A DNA stretch of 64,000 nucleotides from Breoghania sp. L-A4 (GCF_003432385.1 NZ_CP031841.1:3821579-3885578), one strand, 5' to 3'. Shown: positions 46,364 through 58,329, numbered from the stretch's first letter. Notes: generated from the letters alone by a model not told the origin. Numbers and translations are program-made.

Positions 46364-47194
46364 CTACTCCTGATACTGCACGGCGTGCTGCACGCGGGCG
46401 AAGATCGCATCCAGCAGCATGCCGACCACGCCGATGACCAGGATCGAGAAAATGACGCTGGTGAGATCCAGGTTGTTCCACTCGTTCCAGACGTAGTAGC
46501 CGATGCCCGTACCGCCCACGAGCATCTCGGCGGCAACGATCACCAGCCAGGCAATGCCGATGGAAATCCGCATGCCCGTGAGGATGGTGGGGGCGGCGGC
46601 CGGCAGGATGACGGTGAGCGCCGTGCGCAGGGCGCCGAGTTCATGGGTGCGCGCGACGTTGACCCAGTCCTTGCGGACCCCGGCCACGCCGAACGCGGTG
46701 TTGATCAGCATCGGCCAGATCGAACAGATGAAGATCACGAAGACCGCCGAGGCGTTGCTGTCCTTGATGATGAACAAGGCCAGCGGCATCCAGGCCAGCG
46801 GCGAGATCGGCCGCAGGATCTGGATGAATGGATCCAGCGCCTTGTACGCCAAGGGCGACATGCCGATCAGAAAGCCGACCGGTATGGCGATGGCGGCCGC
46901 CAGGAAATAGCCGGTCAGAACCCGATACAACGAATAGGCGATCTGGATCCCGATGCCCTTGTCGTTGGGGCCGTTGTCGTAGAACGGATGCGACAGTTCC
47001 TCGACAGCGCGGATGATGACGGCGGAGGGCGGCGGAACGCGGGCTTCCTGGTCCGCGCCGCCCATCAGCTTTTCGTATTCGGTCATCTCGCCGGCGGGTT
47101 TGACCGCCGGCGTTGACACTTCCCACAAGCCCAGCCCGAGCACGAGCAGGACGAGCGACAGGAACAGAGCCCTGACGTTGAGCGAGGCGGTCAT
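46364..47194 (-). CDS. cynB: Cyanate/nitrate-type ABC transporter permease
   Basis: A 276-residue membrane subunit with six helices. The EAA loop is clear (ARTHELGALRTALTVILPAA followed by APTILTGMRISIGIAWLVI). The periplasmic insert PAVKPAGEMTEYEKLMGGAD after the first helix is typical of NrtB/CynB proteins. It starts two bases after the cynA stop. Confidence 0.92.
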   Translation of the reverse strand: MTASLNVRALFLSLVLLVLGLGLWEVSTPAVKPAGEMTEYEKLMGGADQEARVPPPSAVIIRAVEELSHPFYDNGPNDKGIGIQIAYSLYRVLTGYFLAAAIAIPVGFLIGMSPLAYKALDPFIQILRPISPLAWMPLALFIIKDSNASAVFVIFICSIWPMLINTAFGVAGVRKDWVNVARTHELGALRTALTVILPAAAPTILTGMRISIGIAWLVIVAAEMLVGGTGIGYYVWNEWNNLDLTSVIFSILVIGVVGMLLDAIFARVQHAVQYQE

Positions 47195-47196
47195 GG

Positions 47197-48588
47197 TCAG
47201 GTCCGCTTGATCGCGAAGCTTTCGACATACGCTTCCGGCTCGGCCGGATCGAAGGTCTTGCCCATGATCGTGTAGCTCTTGTAGGTCTCTTCCGGCGGCG
47301 TGATGCCCAGATCCTTCATGATCTTCGCGCAGTCGCCCGCAAGATACACCTGTTCGGCCACCGCCTTGTAGTCGACCTCACCCTCGACATAGCCCCAGCG
47401 CTTCATCTGGGTGAGGATCCACACGCCCATCGAGTGCCAGGGGAACGGATCGAAATCGATGCGGTCGGGCACATCCTTGATGTTGCCCAGGCCGTCGGCG
47501 TAGCGGCCCGTGAGCACCTGCTCGATGACGGGCACCGGCTGGTTGAGATAGTTGGCCGGCGCGATGGCCGCGGAGATCTCCTTGCGGTTTTCCGCCTTGT
47601 GCGCGAACTGCGTGGCGTCGACCAGCGACTTGAGCAGAGCGCCATAGGTGTTGGGCAGGGTCTCGGCAAATTCCTGGCTGCAGGCGAAGGCGCAGCACGG
47701 ATGGCCGTCCCAGATGTCCTTGGTGAGCTTGTGGATGAAGCCGACCTTCTCCCAAACGGCGCGCTGGTTGAACGGATCGGGCGACAGGTAGCCGTCCAGG
47801 TTGCCGGCGCGCAGATTGGCGACCATCTCCGGCGGCGGGACGACGCGGATCTGGATGTCGGTGTCCGGATCCAGGCCATGCTCCGCCACGTAGTAGCGCA
47901 GCAGGAAATTGTGCATGGAGTACTCGAACGGCACACCGAACTTGAAGCCTTTCCACTTCTTCGGATCGTCGTTCTTGTCCATGTGGTCGACGTGCAGGAC
48001 GATCGCCTGGCCGTTGATGTTCTCGACCGCCGGCATCAGGAACGGCACGGCGGTCGAGCCGGCGCCCATGGTGATGGCGAGCGGCATCGGCGTGAGCATG
48101 TGCGCCGCATCGTATTCCTTGTTCAGCGACTTGTCGCGCGCGACCGCCCAGCCTGCGGTCTTGATCACGTCCACATCGAGGCCGTATTTCTCATAGAAGC
48201 CCATGGGCTTGGCCATGATGATCGGCGTGGCGCAGGTGATCGGCACGAAGCCGACATTCAGCTTGCTCTTTTCCGGCGTGCCCAGATTGTCGAGGATCGC
48301 CGCCTTGGCCTTGTCCATCGGGAAGACGGAGGCCAGCGCGGCCGCCAGCGTGGTGCTGCCGAGCATCTTGGCGAAGGACCGGCGGGAGAGTTCGTTGTGG
48401 CCGAATACGGACCGCACGATGGCGCTTTCGATAGCCCGTTCCATCGCCTCGTCGCTTGTCTGCGGACCGCTGTCGACGGCCCGCGCCTGAAACGTGCCGG
48501 CGGACTGGCAGGTCGCGCAGGCGCACGCCGCTCCGTGCCGAAGGTCACTGTCTCCGTCGTATGGATTGCCTAGGCTCTTTGACGCCAT
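47197..48588 (-). CDS. cynA: Cyanate-type substrate-binding protein with Tat signal
   Basis: A 463-residue NrtA/CynA-like periplasmic solute receptor (LNVGFVPITCATPIIMAKPM, FYEKYGLDVDVIKTAGWAVA, NLDGYLSPDPFNQRAVWEKV). A twin-arginine motif SRRSFAK at 68-74 precedes a hydrophobic stretch. The 66 residues before it are unusual, with a CxCxxC cluster at Cys22, Cys24 and Cys27. Met50 is an alternative start that would give a conventional Tat leader, but ATG 48588 has AGGGGATGAGGAT upstream and suits the sigma-54 promoter. The cyanate assignment rests on cynS downstream; nitrate is the alternative. Confidence 0.9.
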   Translation of the reverse strand: MASKSLGNPYDGDSDLRHGAACACATCQSAGTFQARAVDSGPQTSDEAMERAIESAIVRSVFGHNELSRRSFAKMLGSTTLAAALASVFPMDKAKAAILDNLGTPEKSKLNVGFVPITCATPIIMAKPMGFYEKYGLDVDVIKTAGWAVARDKSLNKEYDAAHMLTPMPLAITMGAGSTAVPFLMPAVENINGQAIVLHVDHMDKNDDPKKWKGFKFGVPFEYSMHNFLLRYYVAEHGLDPDTDIQIRVVPPPEMVANLRAGNLDGYLSPDPFNQRAVWEKVGFIHKLTKDIWDGHPCCAFACSQEFAETLPNTYGALLKSLVDATQFAHKAENRKEISAAIAPANYLNQPVPVIEQVLTGRYADGLGNIKDVPDRIDFDPFPWHSMGVWILTQMKRWGYVEGEVDYKAVAEQVYLAGDCAKIMKDLGITPPEETYKSYTIMGKTFDPAEPEAYVESFAIKRT

Positions 48589-48652
48589 ATCCTCATCCCC
48601 TGTCCTGGTTTCGCGTTCTGCGGTAGCGGCTGTCGCGCTCGTCTTTCACATC

Positions 48653-48667
48653 GCAAAGGCCGTGCCA
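48653..48667 (-). promoter_or_regulatory. Consensus sigma-54 promoter of cynABDS
   Basis: The minus strand reads TGGCACGGCCTTTGC, a full match to TGGCAC-N5-TTGC with ten bases between GG and GC. It lies about 65 bases before the cynA start and faces it. Confidence 0.88.
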
Positions 48668-48732
48668 GGGGAGATAATTTTAAATTCTCTTTTCCCTTCA
48701 ATATCTTGTGACTTTTCTCGCTCAATCTGAAA

Positions 48733-48789
48733 TTTACGAGTTTTCAAAAATGACTATTTTTCGTAACGTTCCTTCACGAGATTTCGTAA
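48733..48789. promoter_or_regulatory. Candidate enhancer sites of the sigma-54 activator
   Basis: In an AT-rich spacer TTTCGTAA occurs at 48759-48766 and 48782-48789, and its inverse TTACGA at 48734-48739. The TCGTAA cores are 23 and 27 bases from their neighbours. They lie 70-135 bases upstream of the -24/-12 element, as enhancer sites do. Confidence 0.45.
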
Positions 48790-48808
48790 ACAAAGGGCTT
48801 GCGTCACC

Positions 48809-50734
48809 ATGAAACACGTCGTCGCCGAGGGATCGGGAGTGCCTGTGGGGCGTGCGTTCATGGCCGAGCTGTTGCACGCCGCCTTCGACCGGTCACCGGA
48901 CCCAGGCCTGATCATCGATCCCTATTCTGGCCAGGTCCTGCACGCCAACCGTGCGGCGAATGGCCTGTACACCGGAAGCGGCGTGAAGATCGCCGGGCAG
49001 ACCATCGACCAGCTCTATCCCGACGCGCGCGGCCTGCTGCATGTGTTCACCGAGGAAACGCTGGAACGCGGCCACGCCTGGACACGGGACCTGATGCTCT
49101 CGGGCGCCAACGGCAAACCCCTGCGGCTCGAACATGCCGCCGTCCTCGCCTCATGGCAGGGCCGCGCCTGCGTCGTGCTGAGCGTGGTCGACCTTGACCA
49201 GACCAGCCGCCGTGCCGTGGACGAGGAGGCCAACAGCTACCATCGCAAGGGCCTGGAGGAGTGGCGGCGGGCTGAGCGCTACTTCCGCGAGATCGAGCGC
49301 GAAAACCAGCTGATCCTGGCGGCCGCCGGCGAGGGCATCTACGGCGTCAATGTCGACGGCGTCACCACGTTTCTCAATCCGGCGGCCGAAACGATGCTGG
49401 GCTATGCGGCATCGGATCTTGTCGGCAAGGACATGCATTCCGTCATTCATCACCACAAGCCCGACGGCACGCCCTACGCCAACTCGGACTGCCCGATCTA
49501 CAACGCCTTCCGCCAGGGTACGGTGAAGACCGTCGACGACGAGGTGTTCTGGACCAAGCAGGGCAAGCCGATCCGCGTGGAATACACCTCCACGCCGATC
49601 CGCGATTCCGGCGCGGTGGTCGGCGCGGTGATCGTGTTTCGCGACATCACCGAGCGCAAGCGAAACGAGGAGCGGCTGAAGGCGGCGCTGGAGGACAACG
49701 CGCGGCTGCGCGAGCGGCTGGAGATGGAGAACGCCTATCTGCAGGAAGAAATCCGCAGCCACGCCAACCACTACGACATCCTCGGCACGTCGGACGCGAT
49801 CATCAACACCCTGAAACAGATCGAACTGGTCGCACCGACCGGCGCCAATGTGCTGATTTCGGGCGAAAGCGGCACCGGCAAGGAACTGGTGGCGCGCGCC
49901 ATCCATCAGGCGTCGGACCGGCGCGACCGGCCGCTGATCCGCGTCAACTGCGCCGCGATCCCGCGCGAACTGTTCGAAAGCGAGTTCTTCGGTCATGTCA
50001 AAGGCGCCTTCACCGGCGCGCTGCGCGACCGCATCGGCCGGTTCGAACTGGCGAACGGCGGCACGATCTTTCTCGACGAGGTGGGCGAAATTCCGCTCGA
50101 TCTGCAGTCGAAACTGTTGCGCGTGCTGCAGGAGCGCAAGTTCGAGCGCGTCGGCGAGGAACGCACCCGCGAGGTCGACATCCGGCTGATCGCCGCCACC
50201 AACCGCGATCTGAAGAAGGAGGTGACGGCAGGCAAGTTCCGCGAGGATCTGTATTTCCGCCTCAACGTGTTTCCGATCGAATGCCAGCCCCTGCGCGACC
50301 GCGCCTCGGACATTCCGATCCTGGCCGATCATTTCCTGGAGACCTGCTGCTCGCGGCTCAACTTGAAGAAACTGGAGCTGACGAAGGCCAATATCGCGGC
50401 ACTGAGCGGCTATCCGTGGCCCGGCAACGCACGCGAGTTGCAGAACATCATCGAGCGCGCGGCCATCCTGGCGCGCAACGGCAAGCTGAGCTTCAACCTA
50501 CCGAGCGTGGACGGGAGCCTCCGGGCGGAAAGGCGCGACATTCCGCCGCCCGCCTTGCCGGAGGCAGCGCAGCGCATCCTGACGATGGACGAGTTGAACG
50601 AGCTTGAAAAAGCCAACATCCGCAAGGCGCTGGACGCCTGCGGCGGCAAGGTTTCCGGGAAGGCGGGCGCGGCTCAATTGCTCGGCATGAAGCCCACCAC
50701 GCTCTATTCGCGCATCCAGGCGATGAACCTCTGA
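48809..50734 (+). CDS. PAS-domain sigma-54 activator, probable cyn regulator
   Basis: A 641-residue regulator with two PAS-type sensor domains (about 20-135 and 165-280), a coiled linker ([20 protein letters not shown]), an AAA+ domain with Walker A GESGTGKE near 352 and GAFTGA near 399, and a C-terminal Fis-type helix-turn-helix ([20 protein letters not shown]). It is divergent from cynABDS, whose promoter is a perfect sigma-54 site, so it is almost certainly the activator. The PAS ligand is unknown; cyanate or a nitrogen signal is inference. It probably also controls its own transcription. Confidence 0.92.
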   Translation: MKHVVAEGSGVPVGRAFMAELLHAAFDRSPDPGLIIDPYSGQVLHANRAANGLYTGSGVKIAGQTIDQLYPDARGLLHVFTEETLERGHAWTRDLMLSGANGKPLRLEHAAVLASWQGRACVVLSVVDLDQTSRRAVDEEANSYHRKGLEEWRRAERYFREIERENQLILAAAGEGIYGVNVDGVTTFLNPAAETMLGYAASDLVGKDMHSVIHHHKPDGTPYANSDCPIYNAFRQGTVKTVDDEVFWTKQGKPIRVEYTSTPIRDSGAVVGAVIVFRDITERKRNEERLKAALEDNARLRERLEMENAYLQEEIRSHANHYDILGTSDAIINTLKQIELVAPTGANVLISGESGTGKELVARAIHQASDRRDRPLIRVNCAAIPRELFESEFFGHVKGAFTGALRDRIGRFELANGGTIFLDEVGEIPLDLQSKLLRVLQERKFERVGEERTREVDIRLIAATNRDLKKEVTAGKFREDLYFRLNVFPIECQPLRDRASDIPILADHFLETCCSRLNLKKLELTKANIAALSGYPWPGNARELQNIIERAAILARNGKLSFNLPSVDGSLRAERRDIPPPALPEAAQRILTMDELNELEKANIRKALDACGGKVSGKAGAAQLLGMKPTTLYSRIQAMNL

Positions 50735-50784
50735 GCCAAGAGGCGGGGTCAAGCGGTGGGCATTGCTGTCCGGATCTGCAAGGA

Positions 50785-50812
50785 GGCTTTCGGCCCGGCG
50801 CCGCCGAAAGCC
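50785..50812 (+). terminator. Perfect inverted repeat after the sigma-54 activator
   Basis: GGCTTTCGGC at 50785-50794 pairs perfectly with GCCGAAAGCC at 50803-50812 around an eight-base loop, 50 bases past the stop. No T run follows, so it may be a weak or factor-assisted terminator. Confidence 0.4.
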
Positions 50813-51011
50813 CCGAGCCCCCGGTTCCCGAACGACAGATTTTGCCGTGCCGTGTCGGGGTGGTACCGGCGAGATGGCGCAATCATACTATTTCGACCTG
50901 CCGACTGCCGCCATACTGGCCGGCACGAATCCCGAATATCCGCGCTGGCGCACCGGATGTGCGACGCAGGGAGCGCGACCGGCGCTTCCGGTATCTGAAA
51001 AGGAATGATCG

Positions 51012-53572
51012 ATGTCAGCATTTCCTGACAGGGCGAAAGTGGTCATCGTGGGTCTGGGCGGCATCGTCGGCGCGTCGGTGGCGCACCACCTGATCGAGCG
51101 CGGCTGGGACGACATCGTCGGCATCGACAAGTCCGGCATTCCCACAGACATCGGCTCGACGGCGCACGCCTCCGATTTCTGCTTCGCCACCAGCCACGAT
51201 CTGCTCTCGTGCTGGACCACGATGTATTCCATCGATTTCTACGAAAAGCTCGGACACTACTCGCGTATCGGCGGGATCGAGGTGGCGCGGGTCGGCGACG
51301 ACATGCGCATGGAGGAGCTCAAGCGCCGGGTCGACTCCGGCAAGGCCTTCGGCACCCGCGCCACGATCATCTCGGCGGCGGAGGCCAAGGAAAAGTTCCC
51401 GCTGCTGGAGGAAGAGCTGATCCAGGGCGCGCTTTGGGATCCGGACGCGGGCCTCGTCACCCCGCGCTCGCAGACCGTCGTGGGCAAGCTCGTCGACACG
51501 GCCGAGGCCTCGGGCAAGCTGAAGATGTTCGCCAACACCTCCGCCCTGTCGCTGATCATCGAGGGCGGCCGGATTACCGGGGTGGTGACCGGACGCGGCA
51601 CGATCCATGCCGATCACGTGGTGGTCTGCGCGGGTCTCTGGGGCCGGCTCATCGCCGGAATGGCCGGCGAGGACCTGCCCGTCATGCCGGTGGACCATCC
51701 GCTGACCTTCTTCGGCCCCTACGACGAGTTCGCCGGCACCGGCCTTGAAATCGGCCGGCCTTTGCTGCGCGACCAGGGCAACTCCGCCTACATGCGCGAC
51801 ACCGGCGACCCCAAGAGCACCGAGGGCGGCCAGATCGAATGGGGCTACTACTACGAGACCAACCCGCGCCTGGTGCATCCGCGTGACATTCTGGAAAAGG
51901 AACAGGCCCGGCTGTCGCCCTCGCAGCGGGATCTGGAACTGGAAGACGTGATCGAACCGCTCGAGCGCGCCATGGAATTGACCCCGATCCTCGCCGAGCT
52001 CGGCTTCAATGAAAGCCATTCCTTCAACGGCCTGCTGCAGACGTCGATCGACGGCGGCCCGGCGATGGGCGAAAGCCAGAATGTGCGCGGGCTGTGGTAC
52101 GCGGTCGGCATCTGGGTCAAGGACGGCCCGGGCATGGGCAAGCTGATCGCCGACTGGATGACCGACGGGCGCACGGAGGTCGACCACCACGGGGTCGATT
52201 TCGCGCGCTTCAACACGTTCCAGCTCGATGAAGATTACATCCATGGCCGCTGCGAGGAGACGGCGGCGAAAATCTACAATCCCCCGGTGCATCCGCGCGA
52301 ACCCTTCGCCAACGGCCGCGGCCTGCGGCGCTCGCCGTTCTATGAGCGCGAGGCCGAGCTCGGCGGATATTTCATGGAGCTTGGCGGCTGGGAGCGCGCC
52401 CATGGCTACGCCGCCAACGAAGCTCTTCTGGAGAAATTCGCCGACCGCGTGCCGCTGCGCGAAAACGAGTGGGACAGCCGGCATTTCTGGCGCGTATCCA
52501 ACGCCGAACAACTGGAGATGAGCGAGACCTGCGGCATCATCAACCTCTCGCATTTCCACATGACCGAGATCGAGGGGCCCGATCACGTCGCCCTGCTGGA
52601 ATGGCTGTGCGCGGCGAGGATCGGCGGCGACGCCAACATCGGCAAGGGCATCTATACCCATTTCCTTGATGACGAGGGCATGGTGCGGGCCGACTTCACC
52701 GTGCTGCGGATGGCGGACCGCTGCCGCCTGATCAACGGCGCGGATGCCGGGCCGCGCGACTTCCACTACATGCGCCGCGTGGCCCAGGACAAGGGCCTCG
52801 ACGTCACCCTCACGGACGTTTCGGAAAAATACGTGACCATCGGCATCTGGGGCCCGACGCGCGAGAGAACCTGCAGAAGGTGGTCGAGGACCCGGAGGCG
52901 CTCGCGCCCGACGCCTTCCCCTTCGCGGCCATCCGCCCGATCACGATTGCGGGCAAGCGGGTCGCGGCCTTCCGCATCTCCTATGTCGGCGAGCAGGGTT
53001 GGGAGCTGCACATGTCCTATGAGGACGGGCTGGCCGTGTGGGACGCGCTGCGCTCGACCGGCGCGATCGCCGTCGGTGTGGAGACCTACGCCAACTCGCG
53101 GCGGCTGGAAAAATCCCTCCGCTTGCAGAATGCCGACCTGCACACCCAGTACAACCTCTACGAGGCGGCGCTCGCCCGGCCGAAGGTCAAGGAGGCAGAT
53201 TTCCGCGGCAAGGACAAGCACCTGGAATATCGCGCAATGGAGCACCAGGCCGCCATGCTCTGCACGCTGGTGATGCGTGAGCACACCGACAGCAAGGGCG
53301 TCGCGCGATACCCCGTCGGCACCCTGCCCGTGCTCGATCGCGGGACCGGCGAGACCCTGGTCGACGCCCTGGGCCGCCGCTCCTACACAACCTCGATCGC
53401 CTACGGCCCCAGCATCGGCAAGAACATCGCGCTGGCCTACCTTCCCTGGGACTACTGCCAGCTCGGACGGACGCTGAACGTATCGTATTTCGACGAGATC
53501 TATCCCGTCGAAGTCGCCGGCGTCGGCTATCAGCCGCTCTACGATCCGGAGAACCTCAAACCGCGCTCCTGA
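51012..53572 (+). CDS. GcvT-family FAD demethylase (dimethylglycine/sarcosine dehydrogenase-like; frameshift)
   Basis: A fusion of an N-terminal FAD-dependent amine dehydrogenase (VVIVGLGGIVGASVAHHLIE and on, to about residue 400) and a C-terminal GcvT folate-binding part (SHFHMTEIEGPDHVALLEWL, then ISYVGEQGWELHMSYEDGLA and GVETYANSRRLEKSLRL). Such enzymes demethylate N-methylated glycine compounds and pass the one-carbon unit to tetrahydrofolate. The frame breaks at the CCC run 52853-52855. One more C gives about 853 residues with IWGPDARENLQKVVEDPEAL across the join. AAGGAATGATCG precedes ATG 51012. The substrate is uncertain. Confidence 0.88.
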
Positions 53573-53644
53573 CCGGACCGACACCACGGCGGATGACCGC
53601 CGTGGTCCCGAGCGTTGGCCTGGTTCTCTCAGAGTCCCGCGCGC

Positions 53645-54355
53645 CTAGCGGCTATTCTGCTTGCGCCACTGCTGAAACAGCGCCTGGTTCTCGTCCTTGG
53701 TGCAGGGATACAGACCGATGATCGTCGCACCGCCCTTGACCTGCTCAAGCACGAAGTTCTCGTAGGCCGTCATTTCCACCGCCTCGTCGGCCACTTCGTC
53801 CGCGATCTCCGCAGGGATGACGATCACGCAGTCGTCGTCGCCGACGATGATGTCGCCGGGGAACACCGGCGCGTCGCCGCAGCCGATCGGCACATTGAGA
53901 TCGATGGCCTCATTGGTGGTGAGGTTGGTCGGGCTCGACGGGCGGGTGTGGTAGGCGGGCATGTCGAGGGTGGCGATGGTCGCCGCGTCGCGAAAGCCCC
54001 CATCCGTCACGATGCCCGCGCCGCCGCGTATCATCAGCCGGGTGACCAGGATGTCGCCGGCGGAGGCGGCCGCAGCACTCTTGCGGCTGTCCATCACCAG
54101 CACGTGGCCTTCGGGGCATTCCTCGATGGCGACGCGCTGCGGGTGCTTCGGGTTACGGAACTCGACGAGCTGGTTGCGGTCCTCGCGCGCCGGCATGTAG
54201 CGCAGCGTGTAGGCCGGGCCAACCATGTTGCGGCCCTTGCGGGCGATCGGATTGACGCCCTGGATGACCTGATGGCGCAGGCCGCGCTTGAACAGCGCGG
54301 TGGCGAGCGTCGCCACGGAGACGCCCATCAGTTTGTCATGCGTTTCGGTGTTCAT
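53645..54355 (-). CDS. RraA-family protein (HMG/CHA aldolase-like)
   Basis: A 236-residue RraA-fold protein. The conserved loop is AGDILVTRLMIRGGAGIVTDGG (read in two parts) with the following FRDAATIA, and PVFPGDIIVGDDDCVIVIP forms the barrel end. Family members include 4-hydroxy-4-methyl-2-oxoglutarate aldolases and oxaloacetate decarboxylases. In a sugar-acid operon it may split or decarboxylate a keto acid product. ATG 54355 has AGGGAAG upstream. It is last in the dehydratase operon. Confidence 0.85.
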   Translation of the reverse strand: MNTETHDKLMGVSVATLATALFKRGLRHQVIQGVNPIARKGRNMVGPAYTLRYMPAREDRNQLVEFRNPKHPQRVAIEECPEGHVLVMDSRKSAAAASAGDILVTRLMIRGGAGIVTDGGFRDAATIATLDMPAYHTRPSSPTNLTTNEAIDLNVPIGCGDAPVFPGDIIVGDDDCVIVIPAEIADEVADEAVEMTAYENFVLEQVKGGATIIGLYPCTKDENQALFQQWRKQNSR

Positions 54356-54366
54356 CGATTTCTTCC

Positions 54367-55288
54367 CTACTTCTTTCCCGCACGCTGAACGGCGCCGGGC
54401 ATGATCTGGTTGAGGAACTGGTCCAGCTTGGCCTGTTGGGGAGCGGTCAGGGGCCAGGCGGAGGGCGGGCGCGTCGGGCCGCAATCGATGCCGAGCGCCT
54501 GCAGCGCCGCCTTCACGCCCGTCACGTTGGCGCCGTTCATCTCCTCGGCGCGGATATCCTCGAACGCGCGCATGCCCTCGATCAGCGTGTTGGCCGCCGC
54601 GTAATCGCCCGCCTCCAGCGCGGCGTGGATCGCCACGGAGCGCTCCGGCCAGACGTTGATGAGACCGGAGGTGAAGCCGCGCGCGCCCACCGCGTAGAGC
54701 GGCGGCGCCCAGACCTCCGCGAGGCCGCCGACCCAGACGATCGACGGATCGCAGGCGGCGATCGCCGCCGCCAGCTTCAGGGGATTGGGCGTCGCCCATT
54801 TCACGCCCTTTACCCCCGGCAGGGCGCAGAGTTCCGCGATCCAGCCGGTGCCGATCGCGTCGTTGCGCAGATAGAGCATGATCGGCAGGCCGCCGCCGGC
54901 GTCGCTCACGGCCTTGACGTAGTCCACCGTGCCGCGCGGCGAGACGAAGGGATCCGGCGGCTGGTGGATCATCAGGGCGGCGGCGCCCGCCTCCGCCGAG
55001 GCCTTCGCCAGCCGGCAGGCATCGCGGACACCGCGGCCGACGCCGGCCAGCAGCGGCGCGCGGCCGTCGACCAGCTCGGCGACGGCGCGCACCATCGTGC
55101 AGGCCTCATCGGTGGTCAGCGCGTAGAATTCGCCCGTGTTGCCGTTCACCACCGGGATGTGAACCCCCGCCCCCAGCGCCCGGTCGATGACCGGCGCCAG
55201 CCGCTGCGGCGCGATCTCGCCGTGGGCATCATAGGGGTGACGAGAATGCCGGAGATGCCGGCCAGCGCCGTGTCGAGATCATGTGTCA

Positions 55289-55289
<1 letters not shown>
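54367..55289 (-). CDS. DHDPS-like aldolase/dehydratase (frameshift)
   Basis: A (beta/alpha)8 enzyme of the DapA/KDG-dehydratase family. From ATG 55289 it reads MTHDLDTALAGISGILVTP, then breaks at the G4 run 55234-55237. One extra base continues YDAHGEIAPQRLAPVIDRAL and VVNGNTGEFYAL, then PLLAGVGRGVRDACRLAKAS, the IMLYLRND strand and the Schiff-base lysine in VKGVKWATPNP. The repaired chain has about 307 residues. With an IlvD/Edd dehydratase upstream (TGATG overlap), it probably acts on a 2-keto-3-deoxy sugar acid. Confidence 0.88.
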
Positions 55290-57031
<1,742 letters not shown>

Positions 57032-57063
57032 GAGTGTCTCTCTGACTGATGCAAACTTTCATT

Positions 57064-57081
57064 CATGTATGCGTATTCATA
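57064..57081. promoter_or_regulatory. Second LacI-type operator (dehydratase side)
   Basis: CATGTATGCGTATTCATA matches the palindrome at 57173-57190 at 14 of 18 positions. It covers the predicted -10 of the minus-strand promoter, so binding would block the dehydratase operon. Confidence 0.6.
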
Positions 57082-57093
57082 AATTTCTGTCAA
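57065..57093 (-). promoter_or_regulatory. Sigma-70 promoter of the dehydratase operon
   Basis: On the minus strand TTGACA at 57088-57093, spacer of 17, ATACAT at 57065-57070. The start point would be close to ATG 57031. Confidence 0.55.
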
Positions 57094-57143
57094 TCCTAGG
57101 ATCGAAATTGTTTCGTGGACGAATTTCGCCGCAACAAGCCCTG

Positions 57144-57172
57144 TTGACAGCAACTCTCTCTGCATGTCATTA
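57144..57172 (+). promoter_or_regulatory. Sigma-70 promoter of the tctCBA operon
   Basis: TTGACA at 57144-57149 with a 17-base spacer and TCATTA at 57167-57172 as a weak -10. The operator begins at the next base. Confidence 0.5.
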
Positions 57173-57190
57173 AATGTATGCGCATACATT
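57173..57190. promoter_or_regulatory. Palindromic operator (LacI type) before tctC
   Basis: AATGTATGCGCATACATT is a perfect 18-base palindrome with a central CG, the form preferred by LacI-family regulators. It lies directly downstream of the predicted -10, a repression position, 73 bases before the tctC ATG. Confidence 0.75.
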
Positions 57191-57262
57191 AATTGGGCGG
57201 CCGGAACACGGCCGTGGGAGACGGCTGGCCGGCGCGCTGCCGGCCCAATCGGGAGAGAAACC

Positions 57263-58312
57263 ATGAATTTGACCAGCAAGCTCATTGTCGCCGTGGTCGG
57301 CGCGGCCGCGCTGACGGCAACAAGCTTCGCCACAATGGCGCAGGAACTGCCGCGCAATGTTCGCCTCGTGATCGGCTCGAAGTCGACCGGCGGCGACACC
57401 TACCAGAACTCGGCGATCGTCGCGGAGGCTCTGGCGGACAAGCTCGGCATCAACATAAAGGTGGATGCCGTCGGCGCCACGGCGGCCTTCAAGGCGCTGC
57501 AGCGCGACAGCCGCGGCAACACACTGATGATCTTCCACGACCAGTCCTACCTGGGCGTCCTGTATGGCCGCGAGGGCTATGACGATCCCTTCGCCACCTA
57601 CAAGATCGGCCCGACCGTCGCCATCAATCCGGGCAACGCCTATCTCGTTCCGAAAAGCTCCAAATACCAGTCAATGGAAGACATTTTCGCCGCTGCGGCG
57701 GCCGGCGAGAAGGTGCGCGTCGCGATCCAGCCCGGCGGAGTTTCCGAAATCGGCTTCTCGGCGATGAAGAATGCCGCCAAGGTGCGATCCCCGGGATCGG
57801 AGGAGAACATCGTCGCGGTCAACACCGGCTCGCAGTCCGACAAGAACCAGGCCATGTGGGACGGCCTCGCCGATGTGATCAACGGCTCCATCCAGGCCAA
57901 CGAGCAGTTCACGCAACTGCCGGCCGACGACCTCAAGGCGATGCGCTTCATCTGGATCACCGCGCGGCCGGCCACGCTGGAGCAGGCCCCCGAGCAAGGC
58001 ATGGGCAACACGACGCGCGACGACATGCTGAAATACGCGGCCCCTGCCGTCGACGTGACGCTCGACGGATCCGAGAGCTTCACTTTCGACAAGGAGTTCT
58101 TCTTTCTCTACAACAAGGACATGGACGACGCGATCGTCGCGCAGATCGACGGTGCCCTGGCAGACGTCTTTGCCGCAGGCGACATCCAGAAGCGCCAGAA
58201 GGCCTCGTTCTTCATTCCGAACTTCCTCCCCTCAGGCGAGGCGAAGGCGCACCTTGAAGCCAAGGCCGACACCTACAAGAAGGTGATCAGCGACATCACC
58301 TCGGGAAACTGA
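57263..58312 (+). CDS. tctC: TctC-type periplasmic solute receptor
   Basis: A 349-residue Bug-family receptor of the tripartite tricarboxylate transporter class. The Sec signal peptide is MNLTSKLIVAVVGAAALTAT with a site near AQELP. The mature chain has VRLVIGSKSTGGDTYQNSAI and VAIQPGGVSEIGFSAMKNAA ligand-loop segments. Given the neighbouring enzymes the cargo is probably a sugar acid rather than citrate. ATG 57263 follows GGGAGAG. A hairpin downstream may let it be made in excess over the membrane subunits. Confidence 0.88.
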   Translation: MNLTSKLIVAVVGAAALTATSFATMAQELPRNVRLVIGSKSTGGDTYQNSAIVAEALADKLGINIKVDAVGATAAFKALQRDSRGNTLMIFHDQSYLGVLYGREGYDDPFATYKIGPTVAINPGNAYLVPKSSKYQSMEDIFAAAAAGEKVRVAIQPGGVSEIGFSAMKNAAKVRSPGSEENIVAVNTGSQSDKNQAMWDGLADVINGSIQANEQFTQLPADDLKAMRFIWITARPATLEQAPEQGMGNTTRDDMLKYAAPAVDVTLDGSESFTFDKEFFFLYNKDMDDAIVAQIDGALADVFAAGDIQKRQKASFFIPNFLPSGEAKAHLEAKADTYKKVISDITSGN

Positions 58313-58329
58313 CGGCAACGACCCTATCG

